NCBI GenBank assembly: GCA_002696735.1
Contig: NZSL01000012.1
Location: forward strand, 332,091-396,090
Direction: 5' to 3'
DNA from: Methylophaga sp.
GTDB lineage: Bacteria > Pseudomonadota > Gammaproteobacteria > Nitrosococcales > Methylophagaceae
DNA length: 64,000 bases
Shown in pieces: positions 35,026-43,459 of this stretch. The number at the start of each line of letters is the position of its first letter. Position 1 is the stretch's first letter. Under the pieces are notes generated by a model. That model was not told the origin of the DNA, made no database searches, and worked only from the letters and a program-made list of their open reading frames with translations. A program made the position numbers and the translations under genes.

Positions 35026-35691
35026 ATGCAAAATGTTGTATTACAAAGTCCAGTTGCGTTTGCCCAGACGTCTCTGAAACCGGAAATGGGTTTTATTAAC
35101 GGCATGGCGATTGTTAATCGCTATTCCGATCCGGATGTGGAAAGTCGTCATGCTGCAACACTGGCCATTTGCGATGTCAGTTGCCTGACACGTTTCGCTA
35201 TCAAAGGCCCTGCAGCAACTGATTCTTTAAAAGCAAAAGGGATTGAATTACCCGGTTCAGCAAACAGCTGGAGTCGTCATGATGCAACGCTGGTCATGCG
35301 TCTTGGAAATAGTGAATTTCTGCTGGAAGACCCGATTGGCGTACAGCAGTGCAAAGAATTAACTGAACAGTTGCAAAGTGGTGACGGTGTTCATGTCGTG
35401 CTGCGTAATGATGCGTCTTTTATTTTAAGTGGCGAGTTGCTTGAAGAGTTACTGGCCCAGGTATGTGCAATTAATCTGAGCGGGCCAATGTTGGCAGACA
35501 ATCAACTGGCGATGACCTCAATTGCAGGTGTCTCTGTGGTTGTTCTCAGACAGGAAGTGGCAGGTCAATCTCTATTGCGTCTCTGGTGCGATGGCACTTT
35601 TGGCGTTTATTTGTGGGAGACCCTGTTGAATATTATTAAAGAGCTAGGCGGCGGACCGGTTGGTATCAACCAGTTTTTCAATAGTAATTAA
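35026..35691 (+). CDS. mgdD: N-methylglutamate dehydrogenase subunit D (SoxG-like)
   Basis: This 221-residue gamma-like subunit has a GcvT-like fold: ATLAICDVSCLTRFAIKGPAA at about residues 44-64 and SRHDATLVMRLGNSEFLLED near 86-105. It sits 11 bases after mgdC. It completes the four-gene complex. Confidence 0.88.
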   Translation: MQNVVLQSPVAFAQTSLKPEMGFINGMAIVNRYSDPDVESRHAATLAICDVSCLTRFAIKGPAATDSLKAKGIELPGSANSWSRHDATLVMRLGNSEFLLEDPIGVQQCKELTEQLQSGDGVHVVLRNDASFILSGELLEELLAQVCAINLSGPMLADNQLAMTSIAGVSVVVLRQEVAGQSLLRLWCDGTFGVYLWETLLNIIKELGGGPVGINQFFNSN

Positions 35692-35730
35692 GCCATCCGG
35701 CGCTGAATAAATTAATCCATAGGTCAGGCA

Positions 35731-35793
35731 ATGAAATTTGAGCCAGAAACAAACCTAAGTGAGCCTATCACCGATAACCAGGAGCAAAAGTGA
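35731..35793 (+). CDS. 20-codon small ORF coupled to gmaS
   Basis: ATG 35731 is preceded by AGGTCAGG and opens a frame [20 protein letters not shown] that stops at TGA 35791-35793, overlapping the ATG of gmaS by one base (TGATG). The product is acidic and lacks a membrane segment. The stop-start overlap is typical of translational coupling. It may be a leader peptide that tunes gmaS translation. I know of no named family. Confidence 0.4.
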   Translation: MKFEPETNLSEPITDNQEQK

Positions 35794-37127
35794 TGAAAAC
35801 TTTAGAACAGGCAGAACAATTTATTAAAGACAACAACGTCAAATATGTTTTAGCACAGTTTGTCGATATTCATGGTGTGGCCAAGGTTAAATCGGTCCCT
35901 TCTGCACATCTTAAAGACATCATTAAAACCGGTGCCGGTTTTGCTGGTGGTGCTATCTGTGGCATGGGCATTCAGCCAAACGGCCCTGATTACATGGCGA
36001 TGGGCGATTTGTCGACATTGTCACTGATCCCATGGCAACCTGGTTATGCAAGAATTATCTGTAACGGACATGTCAACGGCGAACCCTATAACTTCGATTC
36101 TCGTGTTGTATTGAAAAACCAGATAAAGCGTCTTGAAGAAAAGGGCTGGACCATGTTTACCGGCCTTGAGCCTGAATTTTCGCTGCTCAAAAAAGATGAA
36201 TATGGTCATATTCATCCGTTTGAAGATAGCGATACATTACAAAAACCTTGCTACGACTATAAAGGGATTACGCGTCAGAGTGTCTTCCTGGAAAAATTAA
36301 CGGAATCGCTGATTGAAGTCGGTCTGGATGTTTATCAAATTGACCACGAAGACGCTAATGGCCAGTTCGAGATTAACTATACCTACGCAGACTGCCTGAA
36401 AAGTGCCGATGATTTCATTATGTTCAAGATGGCGGCCAGCGAGATCGCCAATGAATTAGGCATGATTTGTACTTATATGCCTAAACCGTTCAGTAACCGT
36501 CCCGGCAATGGCATGCATTTGCATATTTCGATCGGTGATGGCGAAAAATGCCTGTTCCATGATGACAGTGATCCGGCAGGGCATGGCCTGAGCAAGTTGG
36601 CTTATCACTTTATGGCCGGTCTGCTGGCACATGCTCCGGCATTGTGCGCTTTGGCAGCACCTACCGTTAACTCATACAAACGTCTGGTAGTGGGTCGTTC
36701 TTTATCTGGAGCTACCTGGGCACCTGCGTACATCACTTATGGCGATAACAATCGCTCAACTATGGTTCGCATTCCTTACGGACGTATTGAAATGCGACTC
36801 CCGGACGGTTCATGCAATCCTTACCTGACCACTGCGGCGATTATCGCTGCAGGCCTTGATGGTGTTGAAAGAGAGCTCGATCCCGGCGAGGGTCATAACA
36901 CCAACCTTTATGACCTCAGCCCGATGGAGTTGAGAGAAAAGGGTATCAATATCTTACCTCAGAACCTGCATGAAGCATTGCTGGCACTTGAAAAAGACAC
37001 TGTTGTAAAAGGCGCTTTAGGCGATGGTCTGGCAAATGAGTTTTTGGAACTGAAACACATGGAATGGGTGGAATACATGCGGCACGTCTCTGACTGGGAA
37101 ATTGATCGTTACGCTGAATTTTATTAA
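35793..37127 (+). CDS. gmaS: gamma-glutamylmethylamide synthetase
   Basis: This 444-residue glutamine-synthetase homologue (type III-like) condenses methylamine with glutamate using ATP to give gamma-glutamylmethylamide, the entry of methylamine into the NMG pathway. Metal- and ATP-binding motifs are visible: GLEPEFSLL near residue 125, [14 protein letters not shown] near 188, [12 protein letters not shown] near 237 and [18 protein letters not shown] near 327. I chose ATG 35793 with AGGAG eight bases upstream; a GTG one codon earlier is closer to the Shine-Dalgarno sequence. Confidence 0.92.
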   Translation: MKTLEQAEQFIKDNNVKYVLAQFVDIHGVAKVKSVPSAHLKDIIKTGAGFAGGAICGMGIQPNGPDYMAMGDLSTLSLIPWQPGYARIICNGHVNGEPYNFDSRVVLKNQIKRLEEKGWTMFTGLEPEFSLLKKDEYGHIHPFEDSDTLQKPCYDYKGITRQSVFLEKLTESLIEVGLDVYQIDHEDANGQFEINYTYADCLKSADDFIMFKMAASEIANELGMICTYMPKPFSNRPGNGMHLHISIGDGEKCLFHDDSDPAGHGLSKLAYHFMAGLLAHAPALCALAAPTVNSYKRLVVGRSLSGATWAPAYITYGDNNRSTMVRIPYGRIEMRLPDGSCNPYLTTAAIIAAGLDGVERELDPGEGHNTNLYDLSPMELREKGINILPQNLHEALLALEKDTVVKGALGDGLANEFLELKHMEWVEYMRHVSDWEIDRYAEFY

Positions 37128-37131
37128 GCAG

Positions 37132-37143
37132 CCGACTAGTCGG
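37132..37143. other. perfect palindrome between gmaS and mgsA
   Basis: CCGACTAGTCGG is a perfect 12-base dyad four bases after the gmaS stop and followed by AATTTTTAGG. It may be a short hairpin or a protein site inside the operon. With a short T-run it could attenuate downstream mgs expression weakly. Confidence 0.35.
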
Positions 37144-37162
37144 AATTTTTAGGAGAAATCTA

Positions 37163-38065
37163 ATGTGTGGAATTGTTGGTCTTTATTTAAAAAATGATAA
37201 GTATCAAAGTCGTTTGGGTGAACTGTTTTCCCCAATGATGATTGCGATGACAGAACGTGGGCCTGATAGTGCCGGCTTTGCCATCTATGGCGATGCCGTC
37301 GATAGCGGTATCAAATTTACCCTGCGTCATGAAGATGAAAATTATGACTGGGAAAAATTGGCAAAAGATATTGAAGAAGCACTGGTTACCAAGGTCGATT
37401 GGTTTAAAAACAGCAAGGTAGCCATTTTTAAAGTTAAAACTGATGCTGACTTTGTCGAAAACTATTTGCATGAAAATCATCCTGATGTGTTGATCATGAG
37501 TGCCGGTACTTCGATTGAGATCCTCAAGGAAGTTGGCCTGCCAGAACGTATCGTGAATATGTTCAACCTGGACAAAATGCAGGGAACTCACATCATTGGC
37601 CATACCCGTATGGCGACTGAATCTGCGGTGACTATGGCGGGTAGTCATCCATTCTCAACCGGAATGGATCTGTGTCTGGTACATAACGGTTCTCTATCGA
37701 ATCACAACCGTATGCGTCAGGAATTGAAACGTAATGGTATTCACTTTGATACCGATAATGACACTGAAGTAGCGGCGGGTTTTCTGACCTATCGCTTGCA
37801 GCAAGGTGATTCTTTGCATCAAGCCCTGGAACACGCTTTAAAAGAGTTAGATGGTTTTTACACCTTTACTATTGGCACCAAAGATGGTTTTGCAGTAGTT
37901 CGTGATCCGATCGCCTGCAAACCGGCTGTTATTGCAGAAACCGATGATTATGTGGCGATGGCCTCTGAATATCAGGCATTAACCACTTTGCCAGGAATCG
38001 AAAATGCCAAGGTTTGGGAACCTGAACCGTCAACTATCTATGCCTGGGAACGTGGCAGTAACTGA
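37163..38065 (+). CDS. mgsA: N-methylglutamate synthase subunit A (class II glutamine amidotransferase)
   Basis: This 300-residue protein begins MCGIVGLYL with the catalytic N-terminal nucleophile Cys2 and has the TRMATESAVTMAGSHPF and CLVHNGSLSNHN motifs of class II amidotransferases. In N-methylglutamate synthase it releases methylamine from gamma-glutamylmethylamide for transfer. AGGAGAAA precedes the ATG by six bases. Confidence 0.9.
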   Translation: MCGIVGLYLKNDKYQSRLGELFSPMMIAMTERGPDSAGFAIYGDAVDSGIKFTLRHEDENYDWEKLAKDIEEALVTKVDWFKNSKVAIFKVKTDADFVENYLHENHPDVLIMSAGTSIEILKEVGLPERIVNMFNLDKMQGTHIIGHTRMATESAVTMAGSHPFSTGMDLCLVHNGSLSNHNRMRQELKRNGIHFDTDNDTEVAAGFLTYRLQQGDSLHQALEHALKELDGFYTFTIGTKDGFAVVRDPIACKPAVIAETDDYVAMASEYQALTTLPGIENAKVWEPEPSTIYAWERGSN

Positions 38066-38089
38066 CCAGAAGTGCTTAAGGGGAACACA

Positions 38090-38773
38090 ATGAAAACTAT
38101 TGATTTAGCAAAACAAACAGTGCGTGATTTAAATCAGGCGTTACATGACCAGGCTGCTGCATGTACTGAAACAGAGTGGGAAGTGCTTAATCCAAAAGGA
38201 CAGCACAACCTGGCCGTAGGTCTTGATCAGAAACTCAGAGTCGATATCAAGGGACATGCCGGTTATTACTGTGGGGGCATGAACAAAGAAGCCGATATCG
38301 TGGTTCACGGTAGTGCGGGTCAAGGCGTAGCAGAGAACATGATGTCTGGCAGTGTCCGCGTTAAAGGTAATGCTTCATCTTCTGCAGGCGCTACCTCTAT
38401 CGGTGGGCTGTTGGTTATAGAAGGTGACGCTGGTTCACGCTGTGGCATTTCAATGAAAGGCTCGGACATAGTCGTAACAGGCAATGTTGGCCATATGAGC
38501 TGCTTTATGGGACAGGCCGGTACCCTCGTGGTTTGTGGTGACGCCGGAGATGCGTTGGGTGATTCACTGTATGAAGTTCACATTTACGTCAAAGGCGAAG
38601 TGAAATCATTGGGTGCGGATTGCATTGCCAAAGAAATGCGTGATGAACACATCCAGGAACTGAGTCATTTACTCAAGCGTGCCGGGGTGGATGAAGATCC
38701 CCATGCCTTCAAACGTTATGGTTCAGCCCGTCAACTATACAATTTCAAAGTCGATAACGCTTCTGCGTATTAA
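38090..38773 (+). CDS. mgsB: N-methylglutamate synthase subunit B (GXGXG domain)
   Basis: This 227-residue protein is homologous to the C-terminal GXGXG beta-helix of glutamate synthase. The repeated glycine turns are visible in VKGNASSSAGATSIGGLLVIEGDAG and VTGNVGHMSCFMGQAGTLVVCGDAGDALG. It likely bridges the amidotransferase and FMN subunits. I chose ATG 38090, preceded by AAGGGGAA, over an upstream start that lacks this site. Confidence 0.9.
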   Translation: MKTIDLAKQTVRDLNQALHDQAAACTETEWEVLNPKGQHNLAVGLDQKLRVDIKGHAGYYCGGMNKEADIVVHGSAGQGVAENMMSGSVRVKGNASSSAGATSIGGLLVIEGDAGSRCGISMKGSDIVVTGNVGHMSCFMGQAGTLVVCGDAGDALGDSLYEVHIYVKGEVKSLGADCIAKEMRDEHIQELSHLLKRAGVDEDPHAFKRYGSARQLYNFKVDNASAY

Positions 38774-38797
38774 TGCTGATTTTACGAGGAATCTATT

Positions 38798-40129
38798 ATG
38801 AGTGAAAAAAAGAAATACATTACCGAGCTCCGTGAGTCAGCGACATTTGATCGGTCGACCATGTCCGAAATTCGTCGGGCAGCGGAAACTGGTATCTATG
38901 ATATCCGTGGCTGGGGTGCCAAGCGTAAGTTGCCACATTTTGATGACTTGTTATTTCTGGGTGCGAGTATGTCTCGTTATCCGTTGGAAGGTTATCGTGA
39001 AAAATGTAATACCCAAGTGACATTGGGCACCCGTTTTGCCAAAAAACCGATCGTTATCGAAACACCGGTAACCATAGCCGGTATGAGTTTTGGTGCCTTA
39101 TCGGCCAATGCAAAAGAAGCTCTGGGCCGTGGTGCGTCTGCAGTAGGCACTTCAACCACAACCGGTGACGGTGGTATGACGCCTGAAGAACGTGGTCAAT
39201 CAACCAAACTGGTCTATCAATACCTGCCATCGCGTTATGGGATGAATCCGGATGATCTGCGTAAGGCAGATGCTATCGAAGTGGTGTTGGGACAAGGTGC
39301 TAAACCAGGTGGTGGTGGCATGTTGTTGGGCCAGAAAATTACTGAGCGGGTCGCCAAAATGCGTACCTTGCCGATGGGCGTTGATCAACGCAGTGCCTGC
39401 CGTCATCCAGACTGGACGGGTCCGGATGATCTGGCAATCAAGATCCTTGAATTGCGTGAAATTACAGACTGGCAGGTGCCTATCTATATCAAAGTCGGTG
39501 CCACACGTACTTACTACGATGTGAAGCTTGCGGTTAAAGCCGGTGCTGATGTCATCGTTGTTGATGGTATGCAGGGCGGTACGGCGGCAACCCAGGAAGT
39601 CTTTATCGAACATGTTGGTATTCCAACTATGGCCGCTATTCCACAGGCCGTTCAGGCGCTGCAGGAAATGGGCATGCATCGTAAAGTACAGCTGATCGTT
39701 TCCGGTGGTATTCGTAACGGCGCTGACGTAGCTAAATGTATGGCATTGGGTGCTGATGCAGTTGCCATCGGTACAGCAGCCTTGATCGCATTGGGATGTA
39801 ACGATCCTAAATATGATGAAGAGTTCAAAGCGATTGGTTCAGCTGCCGGTTTTTATGATGATTATCATGAAGGTCGTGATCCGGCAGGTATTTCAACCCA
39901 GGATCCGGAGCTCAGCAAACGGCTGGATCCAGTTGAAGGTGGACGTCGTCTGGCCAATTATCTTCGTGTGCTGACACTGGAAGCACAGACACTGGCACGT
40001 GCCTGTGGCAAAAATGATATGCGTAACCTTGAACCTGAAGATTTGGTGGCCTTAACAGTGGAATCCGCTGCAATGGCCAGAGTACCACTCGCTGGTACTA
40101 ACTGGATACCAGGCCAACAGCAGTTCTGA
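38798..40129 (+). CDS. mgsC: N-methylglutamate synthase subunit C (FMN-binding)
   Basis: This 443-residue subunit is like the FMN-binding (GltB) central region of glutamate synthase. It forms N-methylglutamate from the amine and 2-oxoglutarate. Visible motifs: MSFGALSANAKEALGRGASAVGTSTTTGDGGM near 95-125, the glycine-rich GQGAKPGGGGMLLG near 165, and a phosphate-binding VSGGIRNGADVAKCMALGADAVAIGTA near 305. It closes the mgd-gmaS-mgs gene run. Confidence 0.92.
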   Translation: MSEKKKYITELRESATFDRSTMSEIRRAAETGIYDIRGWGAKRKLPHFDDLLFLGASMSRYPLEGYREKCNTQVTLGTRFAKKPIVIETPVTIAGMSFGALSANAKEALGRGASAVGTSTTTGDGGMTPEERGQSTKLVYQYLPSRYGMNPDDLRKADAIEVVLGQGAKPGGGGMLLGQKITERVAKMRTLPMGVDQRSACRHPDWTGPDDLAIKILELREITDWQVPIYIKVGATRTYYDVKLAVKAGADVIVVDGMQGGTAATQEVFIEHVGIPTMAAIPQAVQALQEMGMHRKVQLIVSGGIRNGADVAKCMALGADAVAIGTAALIALGCNDPKYDEEFKAIGSAAGFYDDYHEGRDPAGISTQDPELSKRLDPVEGGRRLANYLRVLTLEAQTLARACGKNDMRNLEPEDLVALTVESAAMARVPLAGTNWIPGQQQF

Positions 40130-40158
40130 TAACGCATTACTAAGAGTAATCGAGACAA

Positions 40159-40252
40159 GGGCTGATGCTGTTTTGATTAAACCTACTTAAAGAGATCCTT
40201 ACCCCGTCAATTTAAGTCAGTTTATTCATGATGGCATCAGCCCTTTTTTTTT
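40159..40252 (+). terminator. rho-independent terminator of the NMG operon
   Basis: GGGCTGATGC at 40159-40168 and GCATCAGCCC at 40234-40243, followed by nine T, form a perfect ten-base stem with an unusually long (65-nt) loop. The T-run is on the plus strand, 30 bases after mgsC. The long loop might contain extra structure. Confidence 0.7.
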
Positions 40253-40315
40253 CATTTCACAGAGGAGGCAAAAGTGTAGTCATTAACTATCTTTAAATCA
40301 GAGAGAGACATAACT

Positions 40316-40639
40316 ATGAATAATAATTTAAAAAAACGTATAGAAAGTATGTACAAAAGGGACTGTGTTATGGCCTGGTCAGATATCGTTTTACTCTGGC
40401 TGGCAATAGGCTTTGTCCTCATTAGTATCTTGAGCATTGTGGAAGATCCCTTCATCCGAGTGGTGTTGATAATTTCCAGTGCATTGTTAGTGATTTTCAA
40501 TACGGCGTCAGTGGCAGCAATGACCAAACACTACGCTGAAGATAAGAATTTCATTTACGAATTAGACATTAAGCATCTTGATGAAAATCGAGAAGCGAAA
40601 AAATTAATGCAAGAGTCTACTAATGAGGAAAGGCTATGA
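40316..40639 (+). CDS. small membrane protein, two predicted helices
   Basis: This 107-residue protein has two hydrophobic helices (about residues 20-42 and 48-68), a basic N-terminus and a charged, mostly acidic C-terminal tail (YAEDKNFIYELDIKHLDENREAKK). I do not recognise a family. It is the first of three small membrane-protein genes joined by four-base ATGA-type overlaps to the APC permease at 41225, so it may be an accessory subunit of that transporter. GAGAGA lies before the ATG. Confidence 0.7.
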   Translation: MNNNLKKRIESMYKRDCVMAWSDIVLLWLAIGFVLISILSIVEDPFIRVVLIISSALLVIFNTASVAAMTKHYAEDKNFIYELDIKHLDENREAKKLMQESTNEERL

Positions 40640-41052
40640 CTAACTATATCCCCAAAACTCAGCATAAACGCGGTCAACTATTTGACAGTTTATTTATTCT
40701 ATTTTTAGTTTACGTAAGTCTTTATATCCCTTTGTTTCTGGAGTCTGATACCAAATCAGCCGATGAAACAACGTCTGCCCAGGTAATCACCTGGGAGTCT
40801 CTTGATGTCTCACCCGTGGAACAGGAACAGTGGCAAAAGCTAGGCTTTGATGAGGTAGCTGCTGCTGAGATCATTAACGACCGATTTGATTACACCATCG
40901 ACCCGGTCATGCTGATTATCACGGCGTTAGTCATTATCGGTTACTTCTTTTTTGTTCTCCGAGTTTCAGACAGGCAATACCGCGAGGTGATTGCGGAAAA
41001 ATTCGGTACTGCTGGTAGCCAGGCAAATAACGAACAGGGGGACGCGAGATGA
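40636..41052 (+). CDS. small membrane protein, two predicted helices with a periplasmic loop
   Basis: This 138-residue protein has two hydrophobic segments at about residues 15-36 and 91-113, flanking a polar, acidic loop of about 50 residues (ESDTKSADETTSAQVITWE). I do not recognise a family. ATGA overlaps tie it to both neighbours. The order small protein, small protein, tiny protein, permease suggests one membrane assembly. Confidence 0.7.
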   Translation: MTNYIPKTQHKRGQLFDSLFILFLVYVSLYIPLFLESDTKSADETTSAQVITWESLDVSPVEQEQWQKLGFDEVAAAEIINDRFDYTIDPVMLIITALVIIGYFFFVLRVSDRQYREVIAEKFGTAGSQANNEQGDAR

Positions 41053-41228
41053 TTTATTGGGATTTATTGAGCTATGCCGCCTGGATCATTTCTGCCGGGC
41101 TGCTGTTATGGATTGTAGTCGATGCCGTGAGCGTCTCTCGTCAGTTTGATGAGGAGCTACTGGTCAGTTCTCGAGAAGGCTCTGATGAATTATTGGAGCA
41201 AATCAAACACGAGGGAGAAGACAAATGA
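41049..41228 (+). CDS. 59-residue membrane protein upstream of the permease
   Basis: ATG 41049 opens a frame of 59 codons ending TGA 41226-41228; it overlaps the preceding and following genes by four bases each (ATGA). The product begins MIYWDLLSYAAWIISAGLLLW, one clear transmembrane helix, then a hydrophilic acidic tail (SRQFDEELLVSSREGSDELLEQI). No family is recognised. Because both junctions are exact coupling overlaps, I regard it as a real gene. Confidence 0.65.
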   Translation: MIYWDLLSYAAWIISAGLLLWIVVDAVSVSRQFDEELLVSSREGSDELLEQIKHEGEDK

Positions 41229-42619
41229 GCCAATCTACTTCTACTGGTGGAGATCAAAAACGTATTTCAATGCTGAAAGTGTTGAATCCATTTCATGTCT
41301 GGGCACTTGGCGTCGGTATCGTACTGGTCGGTGAGTTTATGGGCTGGAACTTTTCAGTTGCCAAAGGTGGTGCATATGGTGCTTTGATTGCATGCTGGGT
41401 AATTGGGTTGTTATACAGTTGCGTGGCGATGATCGACTCTGAAGTGACATCAACTGTGGCAGCAGCGGGTGGGCAGTATACTCAGGCCAAACACATTATT
41501 GGGCCGCTTATGGCCTTTAATGTGGGTCTGTATCTGGTCATGGCTTATACCATGCTGGAAGCTGCCGATGCACTGATTGTTGGAGATTTGATGGCTGCGG
41601 TGGCTTCAGCCACAGGTTATGCCGATCTGAATCCCCAGCCGTTTGTGGTGTTGACCATCGCTTTTCTGGCCTGGCTGAATTACCGGGGGGTGTTTATGAC
41701 CCTGACGGTAAATTTTGTCATTACGCTGTTTGCTTTTCTGGCCATTATTGCTTTGTTTATTGGCAGTGATCCACTGAATCCTGGCAATATTCTCAAGCAT
41801 AGTGATTTATTAACTGAGTTACCCTATGGCTGGATTGGGGTGGTTGCGGCATTGCAGTTCGGCATGTGGTATTACCTGGGGATTGAAGGAACCTGTCAGG
41901 CTGCAGAAGAGGTACGTAGTGCTGGAAGAGCTATTCCATTAGGTACTATTGGTGGAATTCTAACCCTGCTGGTGGCTGCGACTTTAACCTGGTATGTTTC
42001 CACGGGTCTGATGCCATGGCAATATCTGGGACAGGCAACTACTCCTTTGTATGATGCGGCATCCATTATTGGTAATCCATCGCTGCAGATAGTGTTGTTT
42101 ATCGGCACCATGTTTGCGGCGATTGCTTCTGCTAACGGATGTATCAATGATGCGGCAAGAGCCTGGTTTTCAATGGGGCGTGACCGTTATATGCCAACCT
42201 GGTTCGGAGCCATTCATCCTCATTACCGAACGCCATTCCGGGCCATCATCTTCCTGATCCCAATAGCTGTTTCATTTGCATTCACCGGTCTGTTGGATCA
42301 GGTCATTACATTCTCGATTCTGTCAGGTTTGTTGGGCTATACCTTTATGTCCTTCAATATGATGCGATTCAGAAAAATGTGGCCTTTGGATGTGATTAAG
42401 CGTGGCTACATTCATCCGTTTCATCCTATTCCGGCATTTACACTGCTAGCGCTTTGTTCGGTGGTTTATTTTGCTACTTTCCTCGGTTACGGCGCTTCAT
42501 TGCTGTCAATTATGGCGTTCTACATTGTTGCTTCAGTGTGGTTTGTAAAACGTCGTTATCAGTTTGTGAAACGCGGTGATCAGTTCACCATGCCTTGGCC
42601 ACGGCCGAAAGGTTATTAA
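41225..42619 (+). CDS. APC-family permease, ethanolamine-permease-like
   Basis: This 464-residue amino-acid/polyamine/organocation transporter has about twelve hydrophobic helices. The first helix motif GVGIVLVGEFMGWNFSVAKGG and later GIEGTCQAAEEVRSAGRAIPLG resemble ethanolamine permease Eat. Directly downstream of the N-methylglutamate genes, it may carry methylamine or a related small amine, but substrate assignment is inferred. Its 3' end is followed by a UspA gene with GGAGGAGG as ribosome binding site. Confidence 0.8.
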   Translation: MSQSTSTGGDQKRISMLKVLNPFHVWALGVGIVLVGEFMGWNFSVAKGGAYGALIACWVIGLLYSCVAMIDSEVTSTVAAAGGQYTQAKHIIGPLMAFNVGLYLVMAYTMLEAADALIVGDLMAAVASATGYADLNPQPFVVLTIAFLAWLNYRGVFMTLTVNFVITLFAFLAIIALFIGSDPLNPGNILKHSDLLTELPYGWIGVVAALQFGMWYYLGIEGTCQAAEEVRSAGRAIPLGTIGGILTLLVAATLTWYVSTGLMPWQYLGQATTPLYDAASIIGNPSLQIVLFIGTMFAAIASANGCINDAARAWFSMGRDRYMPTWFGAIHPHYRTPFRAIIFLIPIAVSFAFTGLLDQVITFSILSGLLGYTFMSFNMMRFRKMWPLDVIKRGYIHPFHPIPAFTLLALCSVVYFATFLGYGASLLSIMAFYIVASVWFVKRRYQFVKRGDQFTMPWPRPKGY

Positions 42620-42633
42620 AGGAGGAGGCGGAA

Positions 42634-43062
42634 ATGAAAAAAATACTATGTGCAACAGATGGTTCTCACAGTGCTGAAAAAGCCGTTGAGTTTGCCGTTG
42701 AAATGGCACTTCTGGCGAAGGCTGAACTGACATTTATTCATGTGATCAGGCCGACTGGAGAAGATGTTACTAAAACCTACTTCTGGGACTCTACTATGCT
42801 CAGAGCAGCTGATGAGCAGATACAGAGGGAGTTGCAGCAAGCTTTTGATAAGGCCCAACAGAAGGGGCTCGGATCGGTGTCCTGCACCACGGTACAGGGA
42901 CATAATGTGGCAGCAGCAATTATCCATTTTGCTGATGTAAATCATTATGACCATGTGATAACCGGGTCTGTGGGCCGCACCGGTGTCTCTAAGGTACTGC
43001 TTGGTTCTATTGCCGAGCAGGTTATCAGTAAGGCGCATTGCCCGGTAACGGTGGTGCGTTAA
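42634..43062 (+). CDS. universal stress protein A family
   Basis: This 142-residue UspA domain begins MKKILCATDGSHSAEKAVEFA, and ends with GSVGRTGVSKVLLGSIAEQVISKAHCPVTVVR, which carries the ATP-binding G-x2-G-x9-G-(S) pattern. UspA proteins downstream of permeases often gate them by binding ATP. I chose ATG 42634; an upstream start would extend into the permease gene. GGAGGAGG precedes it. Confidence 0.88.
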   Translation: MKKILCATDGSHSAEKAVEFAVEMALLAKAELTFIHVIRPTGEDVTKTYFWDSTMLRAADEQIQRELQQAFDKAQQKGLGSVSCTTVQGHNVAAAIIHFADVNHYDHVITGSVGRTGVSKVLLGSIAEQVISKAHCPVTVVR

Positions 43063-43067
43063 TCGTT

Positions 43068-43108
43068 GACCCCGCAGTGAGTGAAAAGCTGACTGCGGGG
43101 TCTTTTTT
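43068..43108 (+). terminator. strong rho-independent terminator
   Basis: GACCCCGCAGT (43068-43078) and ACTGCGGGGTC (43092-43102) form a perfect 11-base stem with a 13-nt loop, followed by six T. It ends the permease-UspA operon. Confidence 0.9.
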
Positions 43109-43142
43109 CACGATTTTTTACTGTTTTGCAGAGGATTTCTCA

Positions 43143-43459
43143 ATGTTCAGTCAATTATTTTTTGTATTAGGGCTTGTTGATCTTTCATATCCACCACTGC
43201 TGGCGGCTATTTTTGTGTCCAACAAGGCGGAAAGCACGCCGTGTAGCTGCCTACACAAGTGATTGACAACGCAGGTGGTCGCAAAAATAGTCCCAGCCCT
43301 TCGGGTTGTGACTGAAAAAGCGCCACTCTGCGTTGCTCGTCGCTTATTTAGAATAACTAAAAGGCGCTCCTCGTGCCTTGATTGACGCTTTTTCAGCTCA
43401 CAACAGAGGTGTATATGAAAGATCAACAAGCCCTAGGGTGGGGAGGATATTATGTCTGA
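43143..43459 (+). pseudogene. possible 16-codon leader ORF split by repeat copy C
   Basis: AGAGGA stands eight bases before ATG 43143, which reads MFSQLFFVL up to the TA at 43168-43169 where repeat copy C begins. If the element and one TA are removed, the frame continues GWGGYYV and stops at TGA 43457-43459, overlapping the ATG of the next gene at 43452. Such a 16-residue hydrophobic peptide coupled to the next gene would be a leader or a tiny membrane protein. With the element present the frame runs into it and is changed. This is an inference from an in silico excision. Confidence 0.35.
43170..43433 (+). repeat. TA-flanked inverted-repeat element, copy C
   Basis: This 264-bp element is flanked by TA (43168-43169 and 43434-43435). 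Its left end GGGCTTGTTGATCTTTCAT and right end are inverted repeats of about 26 bases with one mismatch. It shares the beginning with copies A and B (about 95 bases), lacks the TCATTTGAACAGCTTAGCTG part of A/B, and contains the second internal inverted pair around GTGACTGAAAAAGCGCC found in B. No coding capacity. Confidence 0.8.

Noticed and set aside
43151-43429. 92-codon minus-strand frame across copy C
   Set aside because: It lies inside the repeat and has no motif or start site; a shadow of the element.
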